Source: Equadaptatus sp045642965
GTDB lineage: Bacteria > Synergistota > Synergistia > Synergistales > Synergistaceae
Assembly (NCBI GenBank): GCA_045642965.1
Contig: JAZUJX010000014.1
Span: forward strand, 1-14,615
Reading direction: 5' to 3'
DNA: 14,615 nucleotides
Shown: positions 13,130-14,615 of the stretch, one piece after another
How the letters are laid out: every line of letters begins with the position of its first letter
Numbering within the stretch: position 1 is the first letter of the stretch
Notes under the pieces: model-generated
Told to the model about the DNA's origin: nothing
What the model saw: only the letters and a program-made list of their open reading frames with translations
Database searches by the model: none
Translations under genes and position numbers: made by a program

Positions 13130-13528
13130 ATGAAGAACGGTAAAAAGAAAAAAGAACTCCCGGAAGAAATTTCGCTTAACGGCGGAAGTTTCGGCATGTC
13201 ACTCGGTGCTCTTCTCGGTAAAAATGCGGAGAAAAAAGAGGTTAAAAATACGGTTGAGCCGGCTGTTTTTAAAAGTGAAAATACCGTACACAAAGAAAAG
13301 CTTCAGCGTTACAGCCTCCAGCGGCAGACTGCCGGACGCGGCGGAAAGGTTGTCACCCTTGTAGTTTTTCCGCAGGATGCGGCTTTCGGGCTTGAGGCCC
13401 TGGCAAAGGAAATGCGGAAAGCTCTCGGCTGCGGGGCACACGTTGAAGAAAACAAGGTCGTACTGCAGGGCGACCTGACGGAAAGAGCAGAAAAGTGGCT
13501 TGAAAAAAGGAGGCAGCAAAATGAATGA
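13130..13528 (+). CDS. SUI1/eIF1-like translation factor (YciH type)
   Basis: A 132-residue protein with a lysine-rich N-terminus (1-55, little structure) and a SUI1 domain (about 58-125): QTAGRGGKVVTLVVF (66-80), the helix EALAKEMRKALGCGAHV (89-105) and NKVVLQGD (108-115). Archaeal and eukaryotic relatives (aIF1/eIF1) monitor start-codon choice on the small ribosomal subunit; bacterial YciH is thought to affect translation initiation fidelity. ATG 13130 is used here although AAAGGGG (13109-13115) is about 14 bases away, longer than usual; an in-frame GTG at 13106 is an alternative with no ribosome site. The frame also extends upstream antisense to the GNAT gene, but the -10 box argues against that. 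Its end overlaps the next gene by 8 bases. Confidence 0.87.
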   Translation: MKNGKKKKELPEEISLNGGSFGMSLGALLGKNAEKKEVKNTVEPAVFKSENTVHKEKLQRYSLQRQTAGRGGKVVTLVVFPQDAAFGLEALAKEMRKALGCGAHVEENKVVLQGDLTERAEKWLEKRRQQNE

Positions 13529-13814
13529 ATTGTGTGCAGCAGGATGTATATCTGACATACTGAATTTTGACGGCATTATTGTCGGTGCGGCGACGCTGTT
13601 TATAATCTGGATTTTTCATCCGATAGTTATAAAAAGCGAAGAATGGTTTACGAAAAAGGTCTGGCCTGCGTTTCTTTTGGCGGGCATTGCCTCTGCGATG
13701 CTTTCGCTTTACACCGGCAGGCTGCTTTCTCCGATACTCGGAGTGCTTTCGGTAACCTGCCTGTGGTGCATAATTGAGCTGGACGAACTGGACAAAAAAA
13801 GAGCGCGGCAGTAA
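13521..13814 (+). CDS. DUF4491 family membrane protein
   Basis: A 97-residue inner-membrane protein with three probable membrane segments (about 15-32, 49-66 and 68-86). The segment FDGIIVGAATLFIIWIFHP followed by IVIKSEEWF (16-43) and the later LSPILGVLSVTCLWCIIEL (69-87) match the conserved core that I recall for DUF4491. No function is known for the family. AGGAGG upstream at 13508-13513 sets ATG 13521, and the start overlaps the end of the SUI1 gene, indicating translational coupling. The N-terminus carries two extra cysteines (Cys5, Cys9). A hairpin terminator spans the stop codon. Confidence 0.85.
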   Translation: MNELCAAGCISDILNFDGIIVGAATLFIIWIFHPIVIKSEEWFTKKVWPAFLLAGIASAMLSLYTGRLLSPILGVLSVTCLWCIIELDELDKKRARQ

Positions 13815-13826
13815 GCCGGCTCTTTT
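13797..13826 (+). terminator. Terminator overlapping the DUF4491 stop codon
   Basis: AAAAGAGC-(G)-CGGC pairs with GCCGGCTCTTTT: 12 pairs with one bulged G. The loop AGTAA contains the stop codon itself. Confidence 0.75.
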
Positions 13827-13874
13827 AATAATTACCAATTACCAAAAATTTTGTGTTAGACTTCAACCTTTCAA

Positions 13875-13892
13875 TGTCAGCTTTAGCTGACA
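13875..13892. other. Perfect 8-bp inverted repeat beyond the barrel gene
   Basis: TGTCAGCT / AGCTGACA with a two-base centre, four bases beyond the stop of the minus-strand barrel gene. There is no T-run on either side, so it is a weak terminator at best; an mRNA 3' end stabiliser is possible. Confidence 0.5.
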
Positions 13893-13896
13893 CTAC

Positions 13897-14615
13897 TTAC
13901 GGCAGCGGGCCTTTCCACCATTTCGGTATGCCGAGCGTGTAGCCGATTACAAATTCGTTTCTGTCAGGTCTGTAATGCTCAAATATTGCGCCGTGAGCCC
14001 TGCTTTGTCCGTATGCGAGAACAAAAGAGCCGGGCAGGAAATTCGTCGGAATGCCGAACTGAATACCCGCTTCCCAGGCAGTATAAGCCGTTTCGTTCCA
14101 GTCTACGGAGCTTCTGCCTCCTGCAACGAAAAATTCCGTGTTTATGCCGCCCCACCAGGATTTCATCAGCACCTTTGAGGCAGCCAGTTTGGCCCAGTAT
14201 GCCTGTTCGCCGAACAGAGGTTCACCGGCAAGCGTCCAGAGCTCGTTTCTTGTACCGAGCAGCGCGTAATGCGGCGGCATAAAGCCGTCTGTCTGGAGAC
14301 CGTAAGCGGCAGTATGCAGGCCTCCGGTCAGCGAAATCAGCCAGTTTGATTTAAGAGGAATTTTAGCCGTAAACTCCGTGCGGGAGAAAATATCCTTGCC
14401 GTGCGGGAACCATATATCGCTCATGAGAGCAAAACCTCTGGTAGGAACAACAGGGTCATCAAGCGAGTTTATGCCTATGGACGCGGCTATGCCCCGCAGG
14501 GTTTCATCTTTGCCTGAAAAGGTTTCCTTATAGTCGTCCAGAGCAAGTGTCAGGTTATAGTCATAGTCTGTGTGACCGACTGCGTAACCTGCACCGAGCC
14601 TGATTTTGTCTTTGG
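13897..14615 (-). CDS. Omp85/D15-type outer-membrane barrel protein (C-terminal part; 5' end outside window)
   Basis: The frame is open to the right edge, giving the last 238 or so residues of a longer protein; the ATG at 14424 is internal. Alternating hydrophobic/aromatic strands, and the segment SIGINSLDDPVVPTRGFAL, resemble the D..DP..P..G strand of bacterial surface antigen (D15) barrels. Later strands include SLTGGLHTAAYG, LLGTRNELWTL, WAKLAASKVLM, GINTEFFVAGG, WEAGIQFGIP, SFVLAYGQ and EFVIGYTLGIP. It should sit in the outer membrane. Candidates are a BamA/TamA-like assembly protein or, equally plausible, the barrel of a patatin-like phospholipase fusion (PlpD type); the missing N-terminus would decide. 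The C-terminus ends in PKWWKGPLP rather than a terminal Phe, slightly atypical. Confidence 0.72.
   Translation of the reverse strand, partial: KDKIRLGAGYAVGHTDYDYNLTLALDDYKETFSGKDETLRGIAASIGINSLDDPVVPTRGFALMSDIWFPHGKDIFSRTEFTAKIPLKSNWLISLTGGLHTAAYGLQTDGFMPPHYALLGTRNELWTLAGEPLFGEQAYWAKLAASKVLMKSWWGGINTEFFVAGGRSSVDWNETAYTAWEAGIQFGIPTNFLPGSFVLAYGQSRAHGAIFEHYRPDRNEFVIGYTLGIPKWWKGPLP

Noticed and set aside
13897..14424. A complete 175-residue protein starting at ATG 14424
   Set aside because: The frame stays open to the window edge and the residues upstream (including the D..DP..P..G strand) belong to the same barrel.

Overview
The window looks like a chromosomal segment of a Gram-negative (two-membrane) bacterium with a moderate GC content and intact, tightly packed genes. 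The envelope genes show the two membranes: a YadA-type trimeric autotransporter, an Omp85-type outer-membrane barrel, a SPOR protein, a SYLF protein and several small exported proteins. The mixture of these with firmicute-like families (DUF4491, SUI1/YciH) and A+T-rich repeats suggests Synergistota, with Negativicutes as the alternative. That placement is an inference from gene content, not from a marker gene. No phage, IS transposase, CRISPR array, tRNA or rRNA was seen.

Layout, left to right. The 3' part of a trimeric autotransporter (1-1530) ends in a strong terminator. tyrS (1710-2981) has its own extended -10 promoter and is followed by a double-SPOR periplasmic protein (3042-4052). A bidirectional terminator separates this from a minus-strand two-component pair, a NarL-type regulator followed by a short NarX/DegS-type kinase (5856 to 4158). 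Divergent from it, and with an excellent promoter, is the branched-chain aminotransferase ilvE (6048-7115). Next comes a MazG-like pyrophosphohydrolase (7819 to 7346, minus) flanked on both sides by related, inverted copies of an A+T-rich palindromic repeat. A minus-strand pair, a HIT protein and then a YigZ/IMPACT protein overlapping it by 13 bases (9100 to 7968), faces away from a secreted SYLF protein (9208-9903).

The most unusual region is 10095-11872. It holds three small exported proteins in a row: a His-rich putative lipoprotein, a Gly/His/Tyr-rich protein with a regular seven-cysteine tail, and a protein with RQDPGEY repeats. They have no sequence similarity that I recognise, but all three combine a signal peptide, low-complexity sequence and one short glycine-zipper hydrophobic segment. 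They probably act together at the cell envelope. After a bidirectional terminator lie a minus-strand pair (GNAT acetyltransferase, then a small BFD-like cysteine protein), a divergent SUI1-DUF4491 pair, and the C-terminal part of an Omp85-type barrel protein running off the right edge.

Most transcription units are defined by visible hairpin terminators and recognisable -10 boxes. No gene-free stretch exceeds about 190 bases; the longest gaps are 5857-6047 (divergent promoters), 7170-7345 (repeat) and 9904-10094 (terminator and phased A-tracts).
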